Part shown: positions 46,741-56,295 of the stretch, piece after piece
How the letters are laid out: every line of letters begins with the position of its first letter
Numbering within the stretch: position 1 is the stretch's first letter
Origin: Aporhodopirellula aestuarii
Lineage (GTDB): Bacteria > Planctomycetota > Planctomycetia > Pirellulales > Pirellulaceae
Direction of reading: 5' to 3'
Length of the DNA: 64,000 bases
Assembly: GCF_023701485.1 (NCBI RefSeq)
Contig: NZ_JAMQBK010000011.1
Coordinates: 17,708-81,707 of the forward strand
Translations under genes and position numbers: made by a program
The notes under the pieces: generated by a model
Seen by the model: only the letters and a program-made list of their open reading frames with translations
Database searches by the model: none
What the model was told of the DNA's origin: nothing

Positions 46741-48297
46741 CTACGAAGCCTTCTTTCTCTTGGTTTGAGTGTTTAGTCCAGTTCGCTCGGCCCAGGCGAT
46801 CCATGCTTCACTCAAACGACGAGTGAGTTCGGGGTGACTCGCGGCCAAATTAGTTGTCTCGCAACGGTCCTCACCAAGGTTGTAGAGTTCCCACTCTTTG
46901 ACATCTTTTTGCCAGACCACTTTCCAGTCGCCTTCTCGGAGGGCGCGATTGCCAGCCCATTCCCAAGCGAGTTGCGCGTGTGGTTCGCGGTGCTCGCCGA
47001 GAAGGATCGGAAGCATGCTTTTGCCTTCCACCGGCAGGATATCGTGTCCTTCGTAGGTCGTCGGATACTCACCGCCAGCGAGTTCGAGCAAGGTAGGCAT
47101 GATGTCGATGATGTGGGCCGGCTGACGAGTGATTTCGCCCGCTGGCACTCGGCCAGGCCACCACGCAATACACGGCGTGAGGATGCCACCCTCGCACGAG
47201 TGGCTTTTATGTTTCTTAAACGGCGTGTTCTGAGCCCAACCCCAAGCCGGTCCTACCGCCGCATAGTGGTCTTTGGGGCCAGGAATAATTTCAGGTCCAC
47301 GGCCTCCGGGCTCTTCGGCGCATCCGCCATTGTCTGACAGGAAAAGAATCAGCGTATTGTCGGCAACTCCTGCTTGCTCTAACGCGGTGCGCAGACGTCC
47401 GATGTTTTGATCCATTGAGTCGATCATGGCTGCATAGACAGACATGCGTAGATCTTCGTGATCGTGATTGGCCGTCTCCCAGTCGTATGACCGCTTGTCT
47501 TCTTCGCTCAGTTGCCAGCTGTCGGTAGCCAGTCCCATGTCTTGGATCCGCTGCCATCGCTGCTCTCGCATTTTCAGCCACCCGCCCATGGCTTTGTACT
47601 TACCGCGATACTTGGCAATGTCTTCGGGCTTGGCGTGCAGCGGGTAGTGCGGCGCCGTGTAGGTGACATGAAGCAAAAACGGGCTGTCACTCTTGGCAAA
47701 CTTCTGCACACATTCGACGGCGTGGTCGGTAAAGGCATCGGTCGTGTAAAAGTTCTCGGGGAACGAAGTGATCAGTTGATCGCGTTCGCCAAACTTGCGA
47801 ACCTTGCCGCCCTTGTATGGCGGGTCGGGCATCGAAGGATCGAAGAAATTGCAGCAACCGTCGAGCAATCCGTAGAATTCATCAAAACCTCGATGATAAG
47901 GATGTGCTTCCTTTTGGCTGCCGAGGTGCCATTTGCCGCTCAACGCGGTTGAATAGCCTGCCAGCTTCATCGCTTCCCCAATCGTGACCATGTTCGTTCG
48001 CAGCAAGCCGCCTTTGTCGCGTCTTGGATAGAGTCCCGTGACGATCGACGCCCGCGTCGTTGTGCACTTGGCGTTGTTGTAGAACTGCGTGAATCGCATT
48101 CCTTCCGCTGCCAGTTGATTGAGATTGGGCGTGTCCACCTCACCTCCGTAGCAACCGATGTCAGACCAGCCCATGTCATCACACATGATCAGTACGACAT
48201 TGGGAGATCGCTCGGCATCCTTCGCTAACGCGGATTCATCGCCAGCAAACAAGTAAAAGCATACAAAGAACAAACAGATCAATCGCATTAACATCAT
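46741..48297 (-). CDS. Type I sulfatase with variant maturation motif CTTTR
   Basis: 518 aa from the ATG at 48297 (MMLMRLICLFFVCFYLFAGDESALA signal); the frame extends 44 codons upstream. PNVVLIMCDDMGWSDIGCYGGEVDTPNLNQLAAEGMRFTQFYNNAKCTTTRASIVTGLYPRR shows the metal site and the Cys for formylglycine conversion, but Thr replaces the usual Pro of C-x-P-x-R. GKWHLGSQKEAHPYHRGFDEFYG and LFLSDNGGCAEEPGGRGPE complete the active site. Otherwise full-length, so probably functional if the maturation enzyme accepts the variant. Upstream is the double sulfatase gene. Confidence 0.92.
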   Translation of the reverse strand: MMLMRLICLFFVCFYLFAGDESALAKDAERSPNVVLIMCDDMGWSDIGCYGGEVDTPNLNQLAAEGMRFTQFYNNAKCTTTRASIVTGLYPRRDKGGLLRTNMVTIGEAMKLAGYSTALSGKWHLGSQKEAHPYHRGFDEFYGLLDGCCNFFDPSMPDPPYKGGKVRKFGERDQLITSFPENFYTTDAFTDHAVECVQKFAKSDSPFLLHVTYTAPHYPLHAKPEDIAKYRGKYKAMGGWLKMREQRWQRIQDMGLATDSWQLSEEDKRSYDWETANHDHEDLRMSVYAAMIDSMDQNIGRLRTALEQAGVADNTLILFLSDNGGCAEEPGGRGPEIIPGPKDHYAAVGPAWGWAQNTPFKKHKSHSCEGGILTPCIAWWPGRVPAGEITRQPAHIIDIMPTLLELAGGEYPTTYEGHDILPVEGKSMLPILLGEHREPHAQLAWEWAGNRALREGDWKVVWQKDVKEWELYNLGEDRCETTNLAASHPELTRRLSEAWIAWAERTGLNTQTKRKKAS

Positions 48298-48682
48298 GAG
48301 TATTCTTTCTTCTCGGGCGGGGCGTTTGGGGGGACGGTTGGATTCGGGGGCATCACCCGAATCCACTCGAGATGCGAATTGTTGAGTATAGCAAGAAGGC
48401 ATGCGTGTCGCTCTTGCCAAGCATATCAAATTAGCAACGGTGGCATGCGCATTTTGCCTTTCGATCCTCGCAGCGTCAGTTGTCGCTCGTCCGTTTCAGC
48501 CCACGGTGCTCGCCAAAAATAACACGACGGTGTTGTCGGCAAAATCGAGTTCGTCAAGCCATGGGTGAAGTGGGGCCGCGGGTCGCGATGTATTCAGATG
48601 TTTTGGCAATTCCCGCTACAAGAAATTCGCAAGCGCGAGAGACGGGTGCCGATAACACTGAATTGAAAATTCGTGAATGTTG
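48298..48682. other. Gap with no recognised feature
   Basis: About 385 bp between two minus-strand sulfatase genes. No gene, repeat or terminator was recognised; the promoter of the CTTTR sulfatase is presumably here. Confidence 0.35.
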
Positions 48683-51600
48683 CTAATTCGAGAGGGGCTT
48701 CGGATTATCAACAAACGCGGCGGGGCGACTGTTCTCAGCGATATCGGCTGCGAACGCGTCCATGTGAGTAACCAGTTTCTGCACCACATCTGGATGCGAC
48801 TTGATGACATTGTTCTTCTCGCTAATATCAGTCTCCAAATTAAAGAGCTTCGCGGGGCGTCCTTGTTTGGTGTGGAGTTTCCACTTGCCGGATCTCACAG
48901 CCTGCAAATCGTTGCCTGAATGATAAAAGAACGCTTCGTGAGGCGTGGGAGCTGCACCGGAGAGTGTGGGCCAGATGTCTTTGCCATCGATGACGCGATC
49001 GGTTGGAATTTCGGCGCCGGCGAGTTTCGCGAAAGTGGGCAGCAAGTCCATCGTCGTCATTAATTCATCGTTTGGTTTGCCCGCGGGGATTTTTCCAGGC
49101 CAACGAATGACGGTTGGTTCACGCATGCCGCCTTCCAGCGTGCTGCCCTTCTTGCCGGACAGCGGTGTCGCCTTGCCAGGAATCGAGGGGCCGTTGTCAG
49201 AGGTGAAGATTACGAGGGTGTTGTCATCGATGCCGTTGTCTTTCAAGGCGTCGAGGATCTCCCCGACGGACCAATCGATTTCGCTGATGGCTTGTTTGAA
49301 GATCTTGTCGCGTGTTTTGTAATCGACTCCTTTCTCCTGTTCGAGTGCCGTCTTGATCTCATCAGATGCGTCTTCCATGAATGGCGGGGAGGCATGTAAA
49401 GGACGATGGGGAATCGGGTGCGGGACATAGAGAAAGAACGGAGTCTGCTTGTTTTGCTCGATGAACGCGACCGCGTGTTCCGTGATTCGCTTCGTCAGGT
49501 AGTCAGCGTCTGGATCCATCTCGATTACCGTTTCACCGTCGAGCAAAGGCAACGAGGGGAACTGGTGTTTCTTCTGGTTGCCATGAAAAGGGTGAATGTC
49601 ATGGCTGTAGGGCAAACCAAAGAATTCGTCAAAACCCTGTCGCGTAGGCAGAAACTCCGGTTGATCGCCGAGGTGCCATTTGCCGAACATGCCCGTTTTG
49701 TATCCAGCCGACTTGAGGACTTCGGCGATCGTGATCTCCTCGGGGTTCAAACCTTTGCGGTCACTCGCCAGAAGCACACCGAAGTTGGAGCCCGTCGCCA
49801 TCTCAATCCGTTTGGGATAGCAGCCTGTCATCAGTGCGGCACGCGAAGGGGTGCAAACCGGGGCGGCGACGTAAAAGTTCGTCAGTCTCGAGCCTTCCGC
49901 CGCCATCTGATCAATGCGAGGCGTGCTGACATGTTTCGCACCGTAGCAACTGAGGTCACCGTATCCTTGATCGTCGGTGAAGATGATGACAAAGTTGGGG
50001 CGAGTTGTTTCGATTGCATTCGATACCAAGGTCGTCGCAGAAACTATCGAGCGATTGGTATTCCCGTCCTGTCCGGCTGATGTGGCGGATTCGGTCCGTG
50101 CGACGGGCGGCAGCGGACTACTCGTTCCCGATTGGAGTGATGGTTTGGTCGGTTTTTTCTGAGGGCCGCCCTTCCTGCGAGTTGCCGCTTTCTCGGGGCG
50201 GTATGAATCGAGCAGCGCTTTCATTTGCGATGCCACTTCAGGGTTTTCGCGGTAGAGGTTTTGGGTCTGAGCGACGTCGTTCTCTAAGTCGTAGAGTTGA
50301 GCGGGAGGGGCATCCTTTTTGATTCGCCCGTTCTCGATATCGCTGTTCACGTTTCCGACAAACGACGCGCAGGCGGCACCACCGGCAGCATGAGTGCCAG
50401 GTTTGCCTTTAAACCCTCCCTCGTCTTGTGCATCGATATAGACCCATTTTCCTTTGCGTACCGCGAGATGGGACTGTCGATAGGGGCAAAGAATGAGGGT
50501 ATCTCGCAATGGAGACTCAGGCTCACCAATCAGTGCAGGCAATACATTGACGCTGTCGGCGAGCGATTCTTTATCAAGGGTTTGCTGCGTGAGTTCGGCG
50601 AAGGTGGCCAACATATCGACGCCACTGATTAGCTGCGTCGAGGTGGTTCCCGGTTGGATGTGTCCGGGCCATCTCGCGATGAAGGGAACGCGATGCCCGC
50701 CTTCCCATGCGCCGAACTTAAAACCAAGCAATTCTCCGTTAGACCGGTGCCCCATGCTGAAGGCTTTCTGGCCTCCGTGGTTGAACATGCCACCGTTGTC
50801 GCTGGTGAAGATGACCAATGTATTATCTGCGATTCCTTTTTCTTCCAGCGTCGTCATGACTTCGCCAACGATCCAGTCGAGTTCGTGGATGAAGTCCCCA
50901 TAGAGACCGCACTCACTGCTGCCTTGAAAACGCGGAGCCGGCGTGAACGGATGGTGAATGTTGGTCGTCGCGAAGTAGAGAAAGAAGGGATTGTCTGACT
51001 GTTCACGGATCCAGTCGGTCGCACGTTTGGCTAGCGTCGTCCCCAGTGTGAAGTCGTTGTAGAGCGAATGAGCGTTGCTTGCGCCGGTAAAAAAGTTTGG
51101 GACGCGATTGCCGTGCTCTGCGGTGAGGGGCGTGATTGGGGTAGCCTTGTTTCCAGCGTTTCTGCCTACATATACCAACGGGTCGTCAGCGACACGCCCG
51201 AAGACACGGTCATTTTCCACAAACACATACGGCGGCGCGCTGTTCACGAGCGGAACACCAAAGTAATAATCAAACCCGAGGTCGAGCGGCCCTGGGCGTA
51301 ACGGTTGCTTCCAGTCATTGGTTCCGGTTCCGAACCCCAAGTGCCATTTGCCAATGGCTGCCGTGTTGTAACCACCGTCCTTGAATACATCGGCAATGGT
51401 GAGCGTTTCGGTATCAACTAGTAGTGGCGCGGTGACCGGTGCGGGCCCCCAAATGTTTTTGCGCATCGGATATTCACCTGTCAGCAATCCGTAGCGAGAC
51501 GCTGTGCAAACCGCAGAGGCTGAATGAGCATCAGTGAAACGCCGGCCGTCCTTGGCCAGTTGATCGATATTCGGTGTCTTCACCTTTGTTGCGCCGTAGC

Positions 51601-51772
51601 ATCCAACATCGCCGTAGCCCAGGTCATCGACAAAGATCAAAACGACATTAGGCGGATGTTCTGCCGCATCGGAGTACGTGACGAACTGCAGAAAAGAAAA
51701 AAGGAACAGGAAGAGTATCCGCAGAGGTTTTCCAATCTCGCTTTTGTCGTCGAATTCAGAAACGAAAGGCAT
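48683..51772 (-). CDS. Two-domain (fused) type I sulfatase
   Basis: 1029 aa in one uninterrupted frame with two complete sulfatase domains. N-terminal signal (KPLRILFLFLFSFLQFVTYSDAAE). Domain 1 (about 40-510): PNVVLIFVDDLGYGDVGCYGATKVKTP, motif C-T-A-S-R in SAVCTASRYGLLTGEYPMR, GKWHLGFG, FTSDNGGMFNHGGQKAFS. A linker rich in Pro/Lys/Ser (about 535-590) follows. Domain 2 (about 592-1015): PNFVIIFTDDQGYGDLSCYGAKHVSTP, motif C-T-P-S-R, GKWHLGDQPEFLPTRQGFDEFFG, FTSDNGPSIPGKATPLSGKKGSTLEGGMREP. The domains differ in sequence, arguing for fusion of two different sulfatases rather than recent tandem duplication. Only one signal peptide, so both domains are exported together, possibly to act on neighbouring sulfates. 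Confidence 0.93.
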   Translation of the reverse strand: MPFVSEFDDKSEIGKPLRILFLFLFSFLQFVTYSDAAEHPPNVVLIFVDDLGYGDVGCYGATKVKTPNIDQLAKDGRRFTDAHSASAVCTASRYGLLTGEYPMRKNIWGPAPVTAPLLVDTETLTIADVFKDGGYNTAAIGKWHLGFGTGTNDWKQPLRPGPLDLGFDYYFGVPLVNSAPPYVFVENDRVFGRVADDPLVYVGRNAGNKATPITPLTAEHGNRVPNFFTGASNAHSLYNDFTLGTTLAKRATDWIREQSDNPFFLYFATTNIHHPFTPAPRFQGSSECGLYGDFIHELDWIVGEVMTTLEEKGIADNTLVIFTSDNGGMFNHGGQKAFSMGHRSNGELLGFKFGAWEGGHRVPFIARWPGHIQPGTTSTQLISGVDMLATFAELTQQTLDKESLADSVNVLPALIGEPESPLRDTLILCPYRQSHLAVRKGKWVYIDAQDEGGFKGKPGTHAAGGAACASFVGNVNSDIENGRIKKDAPPAQLYDLENDVAQTQNLYRENPEVASQMKALLDSYRPEKAATRRKGGPQKKPTKPSLQSGTSSPLPPVARTESATSAGQDGNTNRSIVSATTLVSNAIETTRPNFVIIFTDDQGYGDLSCYGAKHVSTPRIDQMAAEGSRLTNFYVAAPVCTPSRAALMTGCYPKRIEMATGSNFGVLLASDRKGLNPEEITIAEVLKSAGYKTGMFGKWHLGDQPEFLPTRQGFDEFFGLPYSHDIHPFHGNQKKHQFPSLPLLDGETVIEMDPDADYLTKRITEHAVAFIEQNKQTPFFLYVPHPIPHRPLHASPPFMEDASDEIKTALEQEKGVDYKTRDKIFKQAISEIDWSVGEILDALKDNGIDDNTLVIFTSDNGPSIPGKATPLSGKKGSTLEGGMREPTVIRWPGKIPAGKPNDELMTTMDLLPTFAKLAGAEIPTDRVIDGKDIWPTLSGAAPTPHEAFFYHSGNDLQAVRSGKWKLHTKQGRPAKLFNLETDISEKNNVIKSHPDVVQKLVTHMDAFAADIAENSRPAAFVDNPKPLSN

Positions 51773-52363
51773 GTTGATTCAACCGAGTGGGGAGTGTTTG
51801 AGTGAGGTTCGGCGCACATCCGGCGTGATGACCGAGGCAAATACAAGCGGCGTGAATATCCGATGGGGGCAGTATAGCTGGTGGCTGACTACGCGAACGG
51901 CAATATCGCCATCGACTCGCCGAGCGCGGACGTGGGAAACGCGGCGTCAGTGAAGGCGGTAAGCCAAGTTGTTATCCAATATCACGCATGCCCAGTGGAA
52001 TGATCTGCGGCACGCTTACGGCGAGAGAAAGTGACGCTGTCTGGTTATTATGGCGTATTGCGCCCGTTTGCCGAGAACGGGATGCGACATCCGGTCAATG
52101 ATTTGCGACATCGTGCACTGGAGCGTAGTGGTGGCTTCCAGCCGCCATCGTGTGCAAGGGGATGTGTGACTTCATCCAAGTCTATCACGCGGGCGTTTAG
52201 AAACCACGCTACCTTATTCGGAACCGGCGTCGTGGTGGCTTCTAGCCCTCAATCAAGCGAAGCTTGATTAACGGCTAGCGCGGCTATCGCATTCACCGCG
52301 TATGCAGGCAAACGCAGAGCAAAGCATGAAAGTGATTTCAGAACGAATAAACAGAACGGACTG
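51773..52363. other. Gap of about 590 bp with a small hairpin
   Basis: No supported gene. A perfect 8-bp stem aatcaagc (52251-52258) / gcttgatt (52262-52269) with a 3-nt loop sits in a segment (about 52125-52300) where 'gtggcttc-agcc' is repeated twice (about 52131 and 52233). There is no T-tract. Confidence 0.4.
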
Positions 52364-54646
52364 TTAGTTCTCGTGAACGCTTCCTGCGTCGTTGACATGG
52401 GAGGGTTTGTTCAAACGCCCCATTTTTGACGCATCGAGCGGTTCGATTCCCAAGGTCAATGCCGGACTGCCGGGGCGGAAACTGAAGTCTCCCGTCGACG
52501 GATCATTGAACAACGGGTCTCCGACGAGGCTGCTCCGTTCCTTGTCAATCGCTCGCATTTTGGCGAAGTGCTCATCCATCCAGTGAGGGTTTGTTGGATG
52601 GTAGTACAGGTTCGCGTTCATCTCCGTGGAGGCGATTTTGGGGCCTCCCGAGGTCTGCCCGCTTCGCATCCTTTCGGAATGAGCGAGCCCACCGTCTGGA
52701 TGCGAGATAACGATGTTGCGTTCGACTTTCGAGCCGGTTACCGGAACCCACTCAAAGCTGATGTAACCGTTTCTGGGCACGACCGTTTGATCCACGATGA
52801 AATTGTTGATGATGTCATTGGTGCCTTTGGATGCGATACCGGCTGCATGCCCGCCGTTTCGATAGAGTATGTTTCCGTAAATTAGCGTTTCGTGTTGGTC
52901 ATCATCGCAGCGAATCGCCGCTGGCAAAGAGTGTGCCTGGTTATTGTGCACGTAGTTGTAGCGAATGATATTGCCTGTTCCAGTTCCGGAGACATAGATG
53001 CCGTTCCCATCGGAGAGCAATTGCACGGCATGTGAAATCTCGTTGAACTCAAAGAGATTGTGACGGGAATGGAGATACTTTTCACGAAGTTTCCAATTGT
53101 CATAGCCGCCCCGTCGCCTTCCCTCGTCGGGGTGAGCTAGCTCCTGATGACGTATCGTTTTGCTGCCGCCCTGGCGGGTGCTGATGACGACCGCACAATA
53201 ACCGCTGTGGTGCAATTCGTTGTTCACGATCCGATTGTGTCCGCTTTGCCAAGCCCAAAGCCCCGGTGATTGCCAAGTGATTTCGCTGAAGTGATGCAGA
53301 TGATTGTTGACGATGTCATTGTGGTGGTTGACGTCTTTGGTCCCGAGTCCATAGCCGACCAGCAAAATGCCGGCTTCGCCGAGATGAGCGAATTCGGAGT
53401 CGGAGATGCGGTTGCGTTGAGCGTGTAGATCGAGACGCACGCCCGTGCCACCGGAGTTTACAAATCGGCAATTTGTCACCTGGCAATCTTCCGCACCACG
53501 GAATCGGAGCAACGCGGTGGGGCGATCGAAGATGTCCCATGCGTGCTGCAATTCCCAGCCCGCAAGATCGTCTTCGCTGGTCCATGCCCATCGATCAGCG
53601 TGTGAAAAGGTCAGGCCGGAAAAGGCGATGCCGCGAACAGGAGTGTCGGTAGGACCGTCGAAGTCGATGTCGCCCTCAACTCGAATCAGTTCGCTAGTCG
53701 TCGGTGCGAGAATCCCGTGCGGGGATCCGTCGGTCGCCGGATCGGAAGGCCAGAGATAGATTTTGCGTGACTGAGTGTTGACCACCCACTCACCAGGCTC
53801 ATCGAGTTCTTCCAAAACATTCTCGACCCAAACGGAAGCCGCAGAATCTCCCATCAGATTCAGCAAGTAGGATGGCAGGTTACCGATCCGGCCCGCGGCG
53901 GATACATGCGTTTTCGCAACACCTGCCGCTTCGTCGACCGATGAAAGCGGCAGCATGTTGATCTCATAGGCAACGCCCGGCCTCACTTGAATTTCCACGT
54001 CGTTCAAATTCGCCCAATTCTTCAATATCCCTTTTGGGAAATGCAATGTTCGGTTGTCGCCGTTTTTAGTCGGCAAAAAACCGTCTCCGCGGGCGCGATT
54101 TAACCGCCCCTCCGCATCATAAAGCGTGTAGAAACGATCCAATGATTTGGGGATGTCTGCGACCCAAACTTTGCCAACTGCATCTTCCGGCAATCCAGCC
54201 GGTGGGGAGGTCAATCGTTTCCAACCAACGACTGGCACACCACCACTCACGACCGGGGTTTCGCCCGGGAAGGCGGCGAAGGTCAGATGAGCGGGCCCCG
54301 AGGGGGATCCGGCGCCATACTTCTCCAATGCAGTGGCACCCGATGCTGTGGGCGAGCCGTCGGCAACGTCCAATACCAGCGTCCGCTTGAGTTGATGTCG
54401 TCCCGATCTCAGGTAGATCGTCGCGGGTTCGGTGTCACCCGCTTGACGTAACGCCCGCACCGCCGCGACAGCGTCAGCGAGTGATCGGTAGGGTCTCGCT
54501 ACGCTGCCATCGGCTTGCACACTTCCATCGATGGCTACATAAACGTCCGCTGCAAATCCTTTTCCGGGAGTAGCGATGATGGTGAGTATCACGAGCCACT
54601 GAGCAATCAACGATTGCGGACGAAACAAAAACGATTCGAGTTTCAT
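52364..54646 (-). CDS. Secreted right-handed beta-helix protein (PL-like)
   Basis: 760 aa, signal within residues 15-33 (IAQWLVILTIIATPGKGFAAD). Opening DVYVAIDGSVQADGSVARPYRSLADAVAAVRALRQAGDTEPATIYLRSGRHQL is the DUF1565/pectate-lyase-like entry. Beta-helix coils are visible (DCQVTNCRFVNSGGTGVRLDLHAQRNRISDSEFAHLGEAGILLVGYG, NDIVNNHLHHFSEITWQSPGLWAWQSGHNRIVNNELHHSGYCAVVIS, NIIRYNYVHNNQAHSLPAAIRCDDD). GH120/PL-like architecture possible; no catalytic residues assigned. Located between a sulfatase and a GH29 gene, so probably acts on the same glycan. Confidence 0.86.
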   Translation of the reverse strand: MKLESFLFRPQSLIAQWLVILTIIATPGKGFAADVYVAIDGSVQADGSVARPYRSLADAVAAVRALRQAGDTEPATIYLRSGRHQLKRTLVLDVADGSPTASGATALEKYGAGSPSGPAHLTFAAFPGETPVVSGGVPVVGWKRLTSPPAGLPEDAVGKVWVADIPKSLDRFYTLYDAEGRLNRARGDGFLPTKNGDNRTLHFPKGILKNWANLNDVEIQVRPGVAYEINMLPLSSVDEAAGVAKTHVSAAGRIGNLPSYLLNLMGDSAASVWVENVLEELDEPGEWVVNTQSRKIYLWPSDPATDGSPHGILAPTTSELIRVEGDIDFDGPTDTPVRGIAFSGLTFSHADRWAWTSEDDLAGWELQHAWDIFDRPTALLRFRGAEDCQVTNCRFVNSGGTGVRLDLHAQRNRISDSEFAHLGEAGILLVGYGLGTKDVNHHNDIVNNHLHHFSEITWQSPGLWAWQSGHNRIVNNELHHSGYCAVVISTRQGGSKTIRHQELAHPDEGRRRGGYDNWKLREKYLHSRHNLFEFNEISHAVQLLSDGNGIYVSGTGTGNIIRYNYVHNNQAHSLPAAIRCDDDQHETLIYGNILYRNGGHAAGIASKGTNDIINNFIVDQTVVPRNGYISFEWVPVTGSKVERNIVISHPDGGLAHSERMRSGQTSGGPKIASTEMNANLYYHPTNPHWMDEHFAKMRAIDKERSSLVGDPLFNDPSTGDFSFRPGSPALTLGIEPLDASKMGRLNKPSHVNDAGSVHEN

Positions 54647-54702
54647 TTTAACTTTGCCATTTGGGGGATTGCCGTAGTCGCTGTGTCGTTAATTGAACGC
54701 TG

Positions 54703-56232
54703 CTATTGGAGTGTGATGCGAAATCCGATCGCATGTTTGCCTGGTAGCGTTTCTGGACGTTTGATGGTTAGCCCGTCGGGCGACCGAGTCCAATGAACTT
54801 GTTCATCGCTTCCCATGAGCGAGATCTGTGCGATTTCCTGGTCCAGCAAACCGCCGGTCGCGAGTGTACTGATGGTGATGTCGCTTGTTGGCAAAGCAAG
54901 AGCGAACGCGTACAGAGTGCCGTCCTTGGTGGTGAAGCGAATGTCTTCTTGGGTGAAGGAGTCATGATTTTCGCCTTGACGTCCGCCTTGAATTTTGAGC
55001 GGGCCTTCGCCGAAAATCTTCCAGGGACGACTTCCGTAGATTCCTTCGCCGTTGGTCTTGAGGAAGTCACCGAAGGCGTTCAGGTACGCGGCTTGGTTCT
55101 CGGGAACCGTTCCATCACCGCGTAGGGCGACGTTCATCATCACAACCCCGTTCTTGCTGATTGCGTCGATGGCGTTTCCGATCATGACCGGAATACTCAT
55201 CCGGTTAACCGCCCCTTTGCGATAGAACCAACCGCCGGAGAGATCGGTTGCCCACATCCAGGGTTCGGGTTGGATATCGGCGGAGCTGCCGCGTTCGAGG
55301 TTGTAGGTGAAGGCGGCCTTGTTCAGGTTTCCGCTCTTGCAGGAAAACACGACGGTTTGATCGCCGTTGTTCTCTTTCAAATCTCGGTTGATGTATGACG
55401 AAAACAGTTTGACTCCGAGGCTGTTTCCTCTCTTTTCATCCGGAAACGGCGCGTCATTGTTGAACATGTCGGGATCGTATTTCTCGATGATCTCCCAACA
55501 ACGTGCGTACCAGTGCCCGTTCCAACTGTCTTGGCTGGGATAGTTTTTGGGGTCGAACTCCATGTTGAACAGCTTCGACTCCAGCGTGCCTGGCGTCTGG
55601 TGTTTCCTTGCGGCATTGAAGAAGCGTGGTGACCAATACAGGTGCGTCGAGACTCCGAATTTGAGTCCATGTTTCGCGGCCGCCGCTTTCCATTCCTTCA
55701 ACGTGTCTCGCTTCGGCCCCATGTTGACGGAGTTCCACGGATGGAATGAGTCGTACATGTCAAAGTTGTCGTGATGGCAGGCGACTGGCATCACGAACCG
55801 AGCACCGCAGTCCTTGAAGTATTTCACCAACGCATCTGGATCCCATTTCTCGCCCTTGAAGAGCGGCACCAAATCTTCGTACCCGAATTCGGAGGGCGGG
55901 CCGTAACGCTTTGTATGAAACGCCGTGAGTTCCTCTGTCATTTTCAACTGTCCGCCCGTTTCTCCGTCGTTGGGTCCGTACATCCGACGACCGTAATGCG
56001 ATCCGTCGTTGGGCCGATTTTCATCGCTCGCGGAGGGGACTCCCCAATGCGTCCAAACACCAATCTTTCCATCGATAAACCACTCGGGAACGTCATAATG
56101 TTCCGCCATCGATTCCCACGTCGGTTTGATCTCCTGGCCAACGGCCAATTGCGACCACATGCACAGGGCTACGACTGCGATTGAAAGTGCAATTGATCGT
56201 GATTGTTCAGAGTCGGGGATGTCGAATTTCAT
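54703..56232 (-). CDS. GH29 alpha-L-fucosidase-type enzyme (3), secreted
   Basis: 509 aa from the ATG at 56232 (MKFDIPDSEQSRSIALSIAVVALCMWSQLAVGQE); an in-frame start lies 14 codons upstream. GH29 barrel: VPEWFIDGKIGVWTHWGVPSASDE, FVMPVACHHDNFDMYDS, KHGLKFGVSTHLYWSPRFFN, and the nucleophile strand KYDPDMFNNDAPFPD with candidate D260. The usual L-I-W-F-D context is changed to M-F-N-N-D, so specificity may differ. C-terminal beta-sandwich from about 430. A putative TIM-barrel hydrolase gene ends 63 bp upstream, suggesting a two-gene operon. Confidence 0.9.
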   Translation of the reverse strand: MKFDIPDSEQSRSIALSIAVVALCMWSQLAVGQEIKPTWESMAEHYDVPEWFIDGKIGVWTHWGVPSASDENRPNDGSHYGRRMYGPNDGETGGQLKMTEELTAFHTKRYGPPSEFGYEDLVPLFKGEKWDPDALVKYFKDCGARFVMPVACHHDNFDMYDSFHPWNSVNMGPKRDTLKEWKAAAAKHGLKFGVSTHLYWSPRFFNAARKHQTPGTLESKLFNMEFDPKNYPSQDSWNGHWYARCWEIIEKYDPDMFNNDAPFPDEKRGNSLGVKLFSSYINRDLKENNGDQTVVFSCKSGNLNKAAFTYNLERGSSADIQPEPWMWATDLSGGWFYRKGAVNRMSIPVMIGNAIDAISKNGVVMMNVALRGDGTVPENQAAYLNAFGDFLKTNGEGIYGSRPWKIFGEGPLKIQGGRQGENHDSFTQEDIRFTTKDGTLYAFALALPTSDITISTLATGGLLDQEIAQISLMGSDEQVHWTRSPDGLTIKRPETLPGKHAIGFRITLQ

Positions 56233-56295
56233 GGTGTTTCTGTTTAAAGGAGGGTTAAGAGCGAGCGGGGACATTCGATTTCATGAAAACGTTTG

